39,763 bases of DNA from Candidatus Saccharimonadota bacterium (GTDB lineage Bacteria > Patescibacteriota > Saccharimonadia > Saccharimonadales > UBA4665): positions 1 to 39,763 of the forward strand of contig JACMNI010000049.1 of assembly GCA_014378615.1 (NCBI GenBank), in the 5' to 3' direction. Of this stretch, positions 28,659 to 37,394 are shown in pieces. Positions within the stretch are counted from its first letter, which is position 1, and each line of letters begins with the position of its first letter. The translations under genes and the position numbers were made by a program. The notes under the pieces are model-generated. The model was not told where the DNA came from, did not search any database, and saw only the letters and a list, made by a program, of their open reading frames with translations.

Positions 28659-29341
28659 GCACTATTGCGCCCCACGACGAGAACGAGCAGAAGACTGTGT
28701 CGTCGTATGTCGTTGGTTTTATACTGTCACTTATTTTTACCTTTACACCGTACTTATTAGTAGTAAACCACTATATAAGTGGCCGTGCATTACTAATCAC
28801 AATTCTTACATTCGCAATGGCTCAATTATTAGTCCAGGTAATCTTCTTCCTGCACCTAGGGCGCGGAGCTAACGCCAGATGGAATGTCTACTTTTTCGTC
28901 GGTACTTTTATAGCTATGCTGATCGTGGTCGTAGGATCGGTTGTTATTATAAGCAATTTACACAACAACGCGACCACACTAGATCAGACTAGGAAGATTA
29001 TTGATAGCGAGGGTATATATCAGGTCAGCGGCGAACTAACCGGTGCCTGCCAGGGGCGTCATACCAACCATCAAATTGTTATCAAGGCCGGCAAATCAAG
29101 TCCAATCCTAACTATCGCCGCCAAGTGCGATACACTAACCTTTGTTAATAAAGATGCGGTTGATGGCCAGATAATGTTTGGTACCCGCACTAAACAGACA
29201 ACATATGCTGGCTTAGATAAATTAGCCGTGCGCAAAGATCACACTAAAACCATCAGCCTATCAGAGACTGGAACATTCAAATTCTACGATTCGCTTAGGC
29301 CTGTGGTATCCGGGAGCTTTGCAGTCGTCGACGATAAATAG
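28655..29341 (+). CDS. cyoD: Cytochrome bo3 oxidase subunit IV with C-terminal cupredoxin-like extension
   Basis: N-terminal 3-TM CyoD core SSYVVGFILSLIFTFTPYLLVVN...AQLLVQVIFFLHLGRGA, then about 130 extra residues with cupredoxin-like CDTLTFVNKDAVDG...ISLSETGTFKFYDSLRPVVSGSFAV. Confidence 0.88.
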   Translation: MSTIAPHDENEQKTVSSYVVGFILSLIFTFTPYLLVVNHYISGRALLITILTFAMAQLLVQVIFFLHLGRGANARWNVYFFVGTFIAMLIVVVGSVVIISNLHNNATTLDQTRKIIDSEGIYQVSGELTGACQGRHTNHQIVIKAGKSSPILTIAAKCDTLTFVNKDAVDGQIMFGTRTKQTTYAGLDKLAVRKDHTKTISLSETGTFKFYDSLRPVVSGSFAVVDDK

Positions 29342-29365
29342 AGACTATTGAGCTTACTAATGATG

Positions 29366-30232
29366 ACGTTCAAAGAAAAATGCAACGCGTATTACCGATT
29401 AACTAAGCCGGGGATTATTCGCGGCAACCTTATCACCGCCGCCGCTGGTTTTTTGTTAGCCGCCAAGCAAGATGTACCTTTCGAGCGGGGAATTCTTATG
29501 TTGTTGGGGCTCGGCTTCATTATTGCGTCAGCCTGTGTCAGCAATAATATCCTGGACCGCAAACTCGATAAAAAAATGACCCGTACCGTCAAGCGAGCCT
29601 TAGTTAGCGGCAGTATTTCGGTCCGGGGAGCCGCTATATTTGCAGCCGGCTTACTCCTGCTAGGCAGCCTTTTGCTTGGTATTGGGACAAACGTCTTAGC
29701 GCTTGTGACAGGGCTCATCGGTTATGTTGCCTATGTTGCCGTCTACGGCTATTACAAGCGTCGTTCTACCCTCGGCACGGCCGTTGGCAGTATTTCCGGG
29801 GCAATACCCCCAGTTGTTGGTTACGTGGCCGTAAGCGGCCGTATTGATACGGCCGCCATTATTCTGTTTGCCATTCTAGTCTGCTGGCAAATGCCTCATT
29901 TTTTCGCGATTGCTGTGTACCGGCTAAAGGATTATACCGCCGCCGAGTTACCGGTGTTGCCGGTCAAAAAAGGTCTTACTGCCACAAAGATTCAATCACT
30001 CGTCTATATAGTAGGGTACGGTCTAAGTAGCCTTGCCTTAAGTGCCTATGACTACACGGGTATAATTTATGCTGTGGTCATGACGGTAATATCTTTGGTC
30101 TGGTTAGGTTTAGCTACTAAGGGATTCTATGTTAAGGATAATGAAGCTTGGGCACGCAAGCTATTCTTTTTTTCACTAATAGCAATAACGGTGCAATCGG
30201 CGCTCATTGGCGCTAATGCCTTGCTGCCATAA
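29366..30232 (+). CDS. cyoE: Protoheme IX farnesyltransferase (heme O synthase)
   Basis: YYRLTKPGIIRGNLITAAAGFLLA, NNILDRKLDKKMTRTVKRAL, WQMPHFFAIAVYRLKDY. Start uncertain (29348-29366). Confidence 0.95.
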   Translation, partial: TFKEKCNAYYRLTKPGIIRGNLITAAAGFLLAAKQDVPFERGILMLLGLGFIIASACVSNNILDRKLDKKMTRTVKRALVSGSISVRGAAIFAAGLLLLGSLLLGIGTNVLALVTGLIGYVAYVAVYGYYKRRSTLGTAVGSISGAIPPVVGYVAVSGRIDTAAIILFAILVCWQMPHFFAIAVYRLKDYTAAELPVLPVKKGLTATKIQSLVYIVGYGLSSLALSAYDYTGIIYAVVMTVISLVWLGLATKGFYVKDNEAWARKLFFFSLIAITVQSALIGANALLP

Positions 30233-30243
30233 CTATTAAATTA

Positions 30244-31911
30244 TTAGAAGTGCTCGCGAATGTGGCTGAAGCTGTAATCCCAGTCGGCATCTGACTTTTT
30301 ATGTGGGTTGAAAATATTTGCGGGGTCGAAAATAGCTTTAACTTCTTTGAAGATATTGAGCACTTCGGTTCCAAATTGTTCCTCGAGCCACGGGCCACGA
30401 ACGAGGCCGTCATTGTGCTCGCCAGCCAAAGATCCACCATATTTCAAGACAAGCTTATCAACTTCTTTCATGCAGGGGAGCAGCTTGGCGCGCTCTTTTG
30501 GATCCTCGAGTTTCATCAATGGGATAATGTGGAAGTTACCGTCACCCATGTGACCGGCAATAGTAGCAAATAATTTGTATTTTTTTATAATGGCACGAAG
30601 TTCAGGCAAGAACTGCGGCATATGCTCGGGGTTTACGATCAAATCATCAATGAACGGAGCCGTGTGCTTATCTTTAACTTTGCTTCGTAGTAGCTGGAAA
30701 CTGCGACGGCGCATGATCCAGAACTTCTCGCTTTTAGCTTCAGTTGGATCTTCTTCAAAACCATTTATTTCGTAGCGAGCGCGGTGTTTTCCCAATTTCT
30801 TATGTAAGGCGTGCACCTTGTCGCGGACTTCTTGTTCGGTGTCACCGTCAAACTCCACCATAAGTATGAGTTTTGGAATGCCGCGCAGCAGTTGCAGACC
30901 GTCGGGAATTAAGGTCAGTAACAAGTGAATAAATTTAGCTGGCCCTAGCAGTTTCAAAAAGCTGGGCATAAAACGGATCGATAGGAAGAGTGTTTGGTCA
31001 TCGAATGATTCAAAAGTTGCTGGCTTGCTTTCAAGCACTTTCGGTATAAGCTCGCCCAGTTTATCGATGTCTTTTAAGAACAATACTAGTAGGCCATTGT
31101 GCTTGCGGTGTGGCACTAAGCGAAACGTGATGTCAGTTGTCATGCCTAGGGTTCCTTGTGAACCAACAATAAGTTTTTGCATATCAAATATACCGGTTCC
31201 ACGGTCCCAGACGCTCCATATGTTATAGCCCATAGAGTTCTTTGACACGCGAGGTTCGGCGGCTTTGATAACGTCGTATTTGGCCTCACACAGATCGTAT
31301 ATCCGCTTATACAGATTACCCTCAAAGTCACCTTGAGCCATCTTAATATCGAGTTCTTTTTTGTTGAGCGGTTTTACCGTATATTCATTGCCGTCGGCAA
31401 AAACAACTTGTAATGAGTTTACGAAATCACGAGTTTTACCAAATTCTAGCGACTTCTCGCCGCCAGCGTTATTGTTAACCATACCGCCAAGCGCGGCTAG
31501 GTCTCGAGAAGCTGGGTAGGATGGCATAATAGACCCTTGCTTCAATGTTTCCGGCTCGAAGTCGCGGTAGTAAACACCGGGTTGCGCGCTAGCTTCTATT
31601 GGACTGACTTTGCCAACTTTATTTAGGTGTTTCATAAAATCTATAATAATAGAGTCGTTGACGGCTCCCCCGGACATGCAAGTGCCAGCGCTGCGGCCCG
31701 TAATTGATAAATCTGGAATTGTTGGCTTTGAAGCGGCCACAGATTTGATTAGTAACTGCACATCGGCAGAGTCTTTTGGAAACATGACAACTTGCGGTTT
31801 GATTTCGAAGAGGGAGGCATCGTGGCTGTAAAAGTCGCGGGTAACGGGAGTATCGTCCATTTCACCTTTGAAGCCTGCTTCTATAAGTTTTTGTTTAAAA
31901 TCATCCATCAA
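30244..31911 (-). CDS. FAD-binding oxidase/dehydrogenase (GlcD / D-lactate dehydrogenase type)
   Basis: SITGRSAGTCMSGGAVNDSIIID, ALGGMVNNNAGGEKSLEFGKTRDFV, TIAGHMGDGNFHIIPLM, GEHNDGLVRGPWLEEQFG. Confidence 0.88.
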   Translation of the reverse strand: MMDDFKQKLIEAGFKGEMDDTPVTRDFYSHDASLFEIKPQVVMFPKDSADVQLLIKSVAASKPTIPDLSITGRSAGTCMSGGAVNDSIIIDFMKHLNKVGKVSPIEASAQPGVYYRDFEPETLKQGSIMPSYPASRDLAALGGMVNNNAGGEKSLEFGKTRDFVNSLQVVFADGNEYTVKPLNKKELDIKMAQGDFEGNLYKRIYDLCEAKYDVIKAAEPRVSKNSMGYNIWSVWDRGTGIFDMQKLIVGSQGTLGMTTDITFRLVPHRKHNGLLVLFLKDIDKLGELIPKVLESKPATFESFDDQTLFLSIRFMPSFLKLLGPAKFIHLLLTLIPDGLQLLRGIPKLILMVEFDGDTEQEVRDKVHALHKKLGKHRARYEINGFEEDPTEAKSEKFWIMRRRSFQLLRSKVKDKHTAPFIDDLIVNPEHMPQFLPELRAIIKKYKLFATIAGHMGDGNFHIIPLMKLEDPKERAKLLPCMKEVDKLVLKYGGSLAGEHNDGLVRGPWLEEQFGTEVLNIFKEVKAIFDPANIFNPHKKSDADWDYSFSHIREHF

Positions 31912-31976
31912 CTTAGTTTACCTGCTTAGGCTTACTGTTGCAAGATTCTAATGCTTTGTCTACAATGGTGTTTAAG

Positions 31977-33179
31977 ATGAAAAAAGAAAAAGTGCTGGTG
32001 CTGGGTGGTGGCTTTGGTGGAGTTAAAGCGGCCTTAGAATTAGCCAAAGACTCGCACTTTGCCGTTACTTTACTAAGCGACCAAACCGAGTTTCGTTACT
32101 ATCCGACGCTGTATCACACTGCGACTGGAGGCTCGCGAGCTAATTCTAGCCTAAGCCTTGCCGAACTTTTTTCAGATAAGCCGGTAAAACTGCAGCTAGG
32201 CGTAGCCGAGACTATTGATCGCAAAGCTAAAACTATCATTACAGCCGACGGCAGTACCCATGAATACGACACGCTTATCATTGCTTTGGGAGTCGTCACT
32301 AATTATTTTGGTATCCCGGGCTTACCAGAGTATTCATATACCATTAAATCTCAATCGGAAGTGGAACGCTTTAAAGCGCATCTGCATAAACAACTCATAG
32401 ACGATAATAAGCCTGACTTAAATTATGTTGTTATTGGCGCTGGACCAACCGGCATAGAGCTGTCGGGAGCTCTGCCTGCTTATTTAAAACAAATCATGAA
32501 AAACCACGGTCTGCGCCAACGAAAAGTGCACGTCGATTTAATCGAAGCCGCCCCCCGCTTACTACCGCGCTTACCGCTCGATGCCGCTCGAGCCGTCCAA
32601 AAACGCCTCAAAAAAATTGGCGTCAAACTATACGTGAATAGCATTGTTCAGGGCTTAACGCCAGATGAGTTAACGGTCAGTGGCAAACCGATTCGTTCAC
32701 ACACGGTGGTGTGGACTGCCGGCGTTACCAATCATCCATTTTTTGCGGCCAATCATTTCGTTATGATGGGTCGCGGTAAAGTCGCCGTAGATGCCTACTT
32801 ACAGACCGAAGAGAATATCTATATTCTTGGTGACAACGCCAATACTCCGTATAGCGGCTTAGCGCAAACCGCTCTCGCCGATGGCTCGTTTGTTGCTGAA
32901 AACTTGAAGCGTCGGGCTGACGGCAAAGACATGAAAAGTTATAAAGTGAAAAAATTCGTAACGGTAATACCGGCTGGCGATAAATGGGCCGCTGTAATCT
33001 ACGGCAATTTCCGACTTTATGGTTGGATTGGTTACGCATTACGTTCGGCTGCTGACTTTATAGGTTTCCGGGATCTGGAACCGTGGCGCCAGGCAACCAA
33101 GCAGTGGTTTACCGAATTTGGCCACCAAGAAGCCTGCGAAGTCTGTACTATAGCCGCCACCGCTGACCAAGCTCGTTAG
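31977..33179 (+). CDS. ndh: Type II NADH dehydrogenase (NDH-2)
   Basis: KVLVLGGGFGGVKAALELAK, YVVIGAGPTGIELSGAL, VVWTAGVTNHPFF, NIYILGDNANTPYSGLAQTALADGSFVAENL. Confidence 0.9.
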   Translation: MKKEKVLVLGGGFGGVKAALELAKDSHFAVTLLSDQTEFRYYPTLYHTATGGSRANSSLSLAELFSDKPVKLQLGVAETIDRKAKTIITADGSTHEYDTLIIALGVVTNYFGIPGLPEYSYTIKSQSEVERFKAHLHKQLIDDNKPDLNYVVIGAGPTGIELSGALPAYLKQIMKNHGLRQRKVHVDLIEAAPRLLPRLPLDAARAVQKRLKKIGVKLYVNSIVQGLTPDELTVSGKPIRSHTVVWTAGVTNHPFFAANHFVMMGRGKVAVDAYLQTEENIYILGDNANTPYSGLAQTALADGSFVAENLKRRADGKDMKSYKVKKFVTVIPAGDKWAAVIYGNFRLYGWIGYALRSAADFIGFRDLEPWRQATKQWFTEFGHQEACEVCTIAATADQAR

Positions 33180-33224
33180 TATGTTAGTGGTACTGATTAC
33201 CGCTTCCTAGTACAATAGCGATAG

Positions 33225-36200
33225 ATGGCATCTAATTTTGATATAGAGTATAAACGGTTAAATTCGGCTCAAAAACAGGCCGTCGATGCAGTGGAAGGGC
33301 CCGTTTTGGTCGTGGCCGGTCCGGGTACTGGTAAAACTCAATTGCTAAGCTTGCGGGTAGCCAATATCTTAAAGCAAACCGACGTTAGTGCCAGCAGCAT
33401 TCTGTGTCTTACATTCACAAATTTCGCGGCTGCGAACATGCGCTCCCGCTTAAATGCGCTCATAGGCCCCAGCGCACACCGGGTAGTAGTTCGTACATTC
33501 CACAGCTTTGCGGCTGAGATTATGAATCAGTATCCTGACTATTTCTGGAATGGAGCCCGGCTGAGCATTGCGCCGGACGCAACGCAAATAGAAATCATCC
33601 AAGACATTCTAGGATCGTTACCGTTGGACAATCCATTGGCCAGCCGCTTTGCCGGCTCACTGACAGCTATAAAAGATGTTCAAGAGGCCCTTAAGCTCAC
33701 GAAAGAAGCCGGCTTAACGCCGGGAAAATTAGCCGCCATGATCAATTACAACACGGCGCTTATAAATCAAATAGAACCCCAGCTCATCGAACTGCTAAGC
33801 CCTACACTTAGTGCTAAGCGCTTACCCGAATTAGAGGCGGCGGTACTAGGTATGGCCGATAATGATATCGCCGATATCGTGAAGCCGCTGAAATCGTTAA
33901 CCGATGTTCTCAAATCTAGTATTGTGGCCGCCGTAGCGGCCGACGCCGGTACTAAAAAAACGACTAATACTGGTGCCTGGAAGCGACGTTGGCTCCAAAC
34001 GGTCAACGGCCAGAAGGGCATGTACGACGAGCGTCGACGCAACGCCTGGTGGTTGGCAGTAGCTAACGTCTACGCCGACTACCGTGACGCCCTACATCTG
34101 CGCGGTTACTACGATTACGCCGATATGGTTGTAGAGGTAATTAGTCAATTACAGCAGGAACCCGAGCTACTTAGTAGCGTGCAAGAGCGATTTTTATACG
34201 TATTGATTGATGAGTTTCAGGATACGAACGCGGCGCAACTGCAGCTGGCCCACTTAGTCGCTACTCACTACAGTAATGCCGACCAGCCCAATTTAATGGC
34301 TGTCGGTGATGACGACCAGTCCATTTACGCGTTCAACGGGGCCGAGTTAAATAATATGCTTAATTTTAAGGAGACGTATCCCGCAACCAAAACCATAGTC
34401 CTGACCGAAAACTACCGCTCGGCGCAAGCTATATTAGACACCGCACAGGCCATAATAGAACAGGCCGACGATCGCTTAGTAAACCGTCAGCCGGAACTGG
34501 TAAAGCACTTAACAGCTGCATCAGATGCGCCGGCAGGAACTATCGAACATCGTCACTACCCAACCCGCGACCATGAATTGTTGGCTGTAGCCGACGCCAT
34601 AACCAAAGCCTGGCCGCTGCCCGGCGAACAAACGTTGGCGGTGCTGGCCCGCAGTCATGATAGTTTGCGCCGCTTGAGCGTACTCTTGAATGACCGACAG
34701 GTAGCAATTAATTACGAACAGCAAAATAATATTTTAGAGTCCGAAGTCGTTCAACTGGTATTTTTGCTAGCGCAAACTGTACAGGCCATCGCTGAAGGCG
34801 ACGAACGACAGGTCAACGTCTTGCTCGCCAGTTTGGTTCGTTATCCGGTCTGGGGTATTTCACCGACAGCTCTATGGCAGCTCGCCACGGCCAATTACGC
34901 CGCCCCCCATTGGCTAGATAGCCTGTTGCAGCATGATGATGAGGCTCTGGTAGCACTCGCCAACTGGTTACTTTGGTTATCGCAATCTAATGCGCCTTTG
35001 CCGCTACTAATCGAATACCTACTGGGCCTACGAACCGGTGAGCACTTAACAAGTCCTATTAGGGCGCACTATTTAGCGCTGCCGATTACTACTACCTATA
35101 TGGAAGCCTTGTCAGCCATACAATTATTAGTTACGCTGAGCCACGAATTTTCTGAAGGGGAAGCCGGCAAATTACATGACTTTACAAGGTTTGTAGATTT
35201 GAATAGTGGCCTCCAGCGCACCGTGACCGACCAGTCATGGTTTACCAGCGGACAGAACGCGGTCCAGCTTATGACCGTTCACAAATCGAAGGGTTTAGAG
35301 TTTGACACTGTCTATTTATTAGACGCCGTAGAAGATACCTGGCAGCCCCACAGCGTTAGCCGTAAACCGCCCGCAAATTTGCCGCTGCAGCCCTACGGAG
35401 AGCTCTACGACGATTATGTACGATTATTGTACGTTGCCGCCACCCGCGCTAAAAGTTCTCTAATCGTTGCTAGTTTTGGCGCCAACGAGCAAGGCAAAGT
35501 TGTCCTGCCGACGCCGCTCGTCACTAATGCCCTAGAAACTGTTACGGTTCCCGGTAATGACGTAGCCTCAGCTACAGTCGTACTGGAATCAGCACTGCGA
35601 TGGCCACGACTAGAAACAAGCGATGAAAAAATATTGCTCGCGAGCCGCTTAGATGACTTCTACCTGAGTGCCACGGGCATGCTGCAATTCTTGAACATTG
35701 CTGGCGCCGGGCCGCAAAACTTTTTGGAGAACCAGCTATTACGCTTGCCTGGGCCAACTTCAGCTGTAATGAGCTACGGTACGGCTGTTCATGCCGGGTT
35801 GCAGGCGGGGCAATTACTTGTCAATGACGATATGCCTCCATTACCAGGCGTCCTCGAGCGGTTTGCAACGGTACTTCGGGGCCAGCACTTGGCGGAAGAC
35901 GAACTGGAACGTTATCTACCGTTTGGCGAAGCCATGTTAACCGATTTATTCACCACTAAATGTTTCGCTCTGCCCAAGGGCGGCCTGGCGGAAGTGACAT
36001 TGAATGATATTTATATTGGCGAGGCCCGCCTCGGTGGTAAACTCGACCACATACTAACGCGCGACAACCTGGTCACTATATCCGACTATAAGACCGGCAA
36101 GCCGTTAAACAGTTTCGCCACTCGTGACCAAACAAAAGTAGTCAAAGCCTGGCAACACCGAACGCAGCTATTGTTCTACGCCTTACTTGTCAGCGGCGCG

Positions 36201-36440
36201 AGCCGATTTGCCGGTGCTACAGCTTTAGAAACCCAGATGCTATACGTAGAGGCCGAAACAGATCGTGAATTGGCATTACAGTTAATACCGTCACAGGCGG
36301 AAATGGAACGGATAGAAGGCCTGGCCGTAGCCGTCTGGCAACACGTGACTGATCTAAATTTCCCCGATACAAGCAAGTATACGACCGATATTACTGGCAT
36401 TATGGCCTTTGAAGACGATTTACTCTCAGGCGTAATCTAA
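33225..36440 (+). CDS. UvrD/PcrA-type helicase with C-terminal PD-(D/E)XK (RecB-like) nuclease domain
   Basis: VAGPGTGKTQLLSLRVAN, IDEFQDTNAAQL, GDDDQSIYAFNGA, TENYRSAQAIL, MTVHKSKGLEFDTVYLLDA, LLYVAATRAK; C-terminal GGKLDHILTRDNLVTISDYKTGKP. Confidence 0.93.
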   Translation: MASNFDIEYKRLNSAQKQAVDAVEGPVLVVAGPGTGKTQLLSLRVANILKQTDVSASSILCLTFTNFAAANMRSRLNALIGPSAHRVVVRTFHSFAAEIMNQYPDYFWNGARLSIAPDATQIEIIQDILGSLPLDNPLASRFAGSLTAIKDVQEALKLTKEAGLTPGKLAAMINYNTALINQIEPQLIELLSPTLSAKRLPELEAAVLGMADNDIADIVKPLKSLTDVLKSSIVAAVAADAGTKKTTNTGAWKRRWLQTVNGQKGMYDERRRNAWWLAVANVYADYRDALHLRGYYDYADMVVEVISQLQQEPELLSSVQERFLYVLIDEFQDTNAAQLQLAHLVATHYSNADQPNLMAVGDDDQSIYAFNGAELNNMLNFKETYPATKTIVLTENYRSAQAILDTAQAIIEQADDRLVNRQPELVKHLTAASDAPAGTIEHRHYPTRDHELLAVADAITKAWPLPGEQTLAVLARSHDSLRRLSVLLNDRQVAINYEQQNNILESEVVQLVFLLAQTVQAIAEGDERQVNVLLASLVRYPVWGISPTALWQLATANYAAPHWLDSLLQHDDEALVALANWLLWLSQSNAPLPLLIEYLLGLRTGEHLTSPIRAHYLALPITTTYMEALSAIQLLVTLSHEFSEGEAGKLHDFTRFVDLNSGLQRTVTDQSWFTSGQNAVQLMTVHKSKGLEFDTVYLLDAVEDTWQPHSVSRKPPANLPLQPYGELYDDYVRLLYVAATRAKSSLIVASFGANEQGKVVLPTPLVTNALETVTVPGNDVASATVVLESALRWPRLETSDEKILLASRLDDFYLSATGMLQFLNIAGAGPQNFLENQLLRLPGPTSAVMSYGTAVHAGLQAGQLLVNDDMPPLPGVLERFATVLRGQHLAEDELERYLPFGEAMLTDLFTTKCFALPKGGLAEVTLNDIYIGEARLGGKLDHILTRDNLVTISDYKTGKPLNSFATRDQTKVVKAWQHRTQLLFYALLVSGASRFAGATALETQMLYVEAETDRELALQLIPSQAEMERIEGLAVAVWQHVTDLNFPDTSKYTTDITGIMAFEDDLLSGVI

Positions 36441-36457
36441 CAACTACTGCGCGCGCA

Positions 36458-36491
36458 AATAAAAAACCGGGGCGAACCCCGGTTTTTTATT
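36458..36491. terminator. Bidirectional intrinsic terminator
   Basis: AATAAAAAACCGGGG-CGAA-CCCCGGTTTTTTATT, perfect 15-bp arms between convergent genes. Confidence 0.93.
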
Positions 36492-36507
36492 ACTGACGTT
36501 TAGTAAT

Positions 36508-37311
36508 CTAACGCTTGTTAGAAGTTTTCTTAGCACTAGTACGAGACTTAACTGCACCGGCTTTAGCGGTCACAGCCTTTGGCTTACGAATTGGCTTAAC
36601 GGTGGTAACGGTAGTTTGAGTTACTTCTGCATCTTTACCAACTTTGCGTTGTAAAACATCTGGGTCGGAAGCACTTGAACCCGTAACGTCTCCATTGCGT
36701 GGTGCAAACAAGAGACCGTATAAGTTAGCGCCAACTAGGGCACCGACGACTGGTCCGAGTAAGTAAGCTAGGGTAGACGCTTTAACACCAAAAGCTACGG
36801 CTGGGTTAATAAGTCCAACCGATGCTGATGAAGCAGCAATACTACCAAGCATGTAGGCAATTCCGGCAGCGGCAGCCGCAAGTCCAACGGTAAAGCGCTG
36901 GAAAAGGGCAGCTGAATAACCGAAGGCTAACAGTCCGGCACCAACGGCCTCGGCGGTGAACACACGCCAGCCAAATTTGCCACCGATGTCTTGCAGCTTA
37001 TTCTTAACGAAATAGCTGTAGAGCAAGTACGCGGCGTAGGCACCGGCAATTTGCACGACTACATATAGTAACGTACGAATGAGGGTTACTCGGCGAGCCG
37101 TAAAAAGGGCTAGGGTTAGGGCAGGATTAAAGTGCGCACCTGACACTCGGTAAAAGGCTAATACCATTGCAGCTATGGTTAAGCCGGCAGCGGCAGCCAC
37201 AAAGAATGGCACACCAATTGTAGAGCGTTGTACGCTCAATATTAAAAGGGTCAAAAACCCGGTACCAAGAAACTCAGCCACTAATGCAGCTATCTTGCGT
37301 CGTTCAAACAT
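36508..37311 (-). CDS. MIP/aquaporin family channel with Lys-rich C-terminal tail
   Basis: VAEFLGTGFLTL, SGAHFNPALTLALF, GLINPAVAFGVKA; six hydrophobic segments; tail KPIRKPKAVTAKAGAVKSRTSAKKTSNKR. Confidence 0.92.
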   Translation of the reverse strand: MFERRKIAALVAEFLGTGFLTLLILSVQRSTIGVPFFVAAAAGLTIAAMVLAFYRVSGAHFNPALTLALFTARRVTLIRTLLYVVVQIAGAYAAYLLYSYFVKNKLQDIGGKFGWRVFTAEAVGAGLLAFGYSAALFQRFTVGLAAAAAGIAYMLGSIAASSASVGLINPAVAFGVKASTLAYLLGPVVGALVGANLYGLLFAPRNGDVTGSSASDPDVLQRKVGKDAEVTQTTVTTVKPIRKPKAVTAKAGAVKSRTSAKKTSNKR

Positions 37312-37394
37312 TTGAACCTCCACTTAGTTAATACCACAAGAGTATACGCAGTTTGCAGCTTTGTAAAGTGTTAGAGCTTTTAGAAGGCAAAAAC

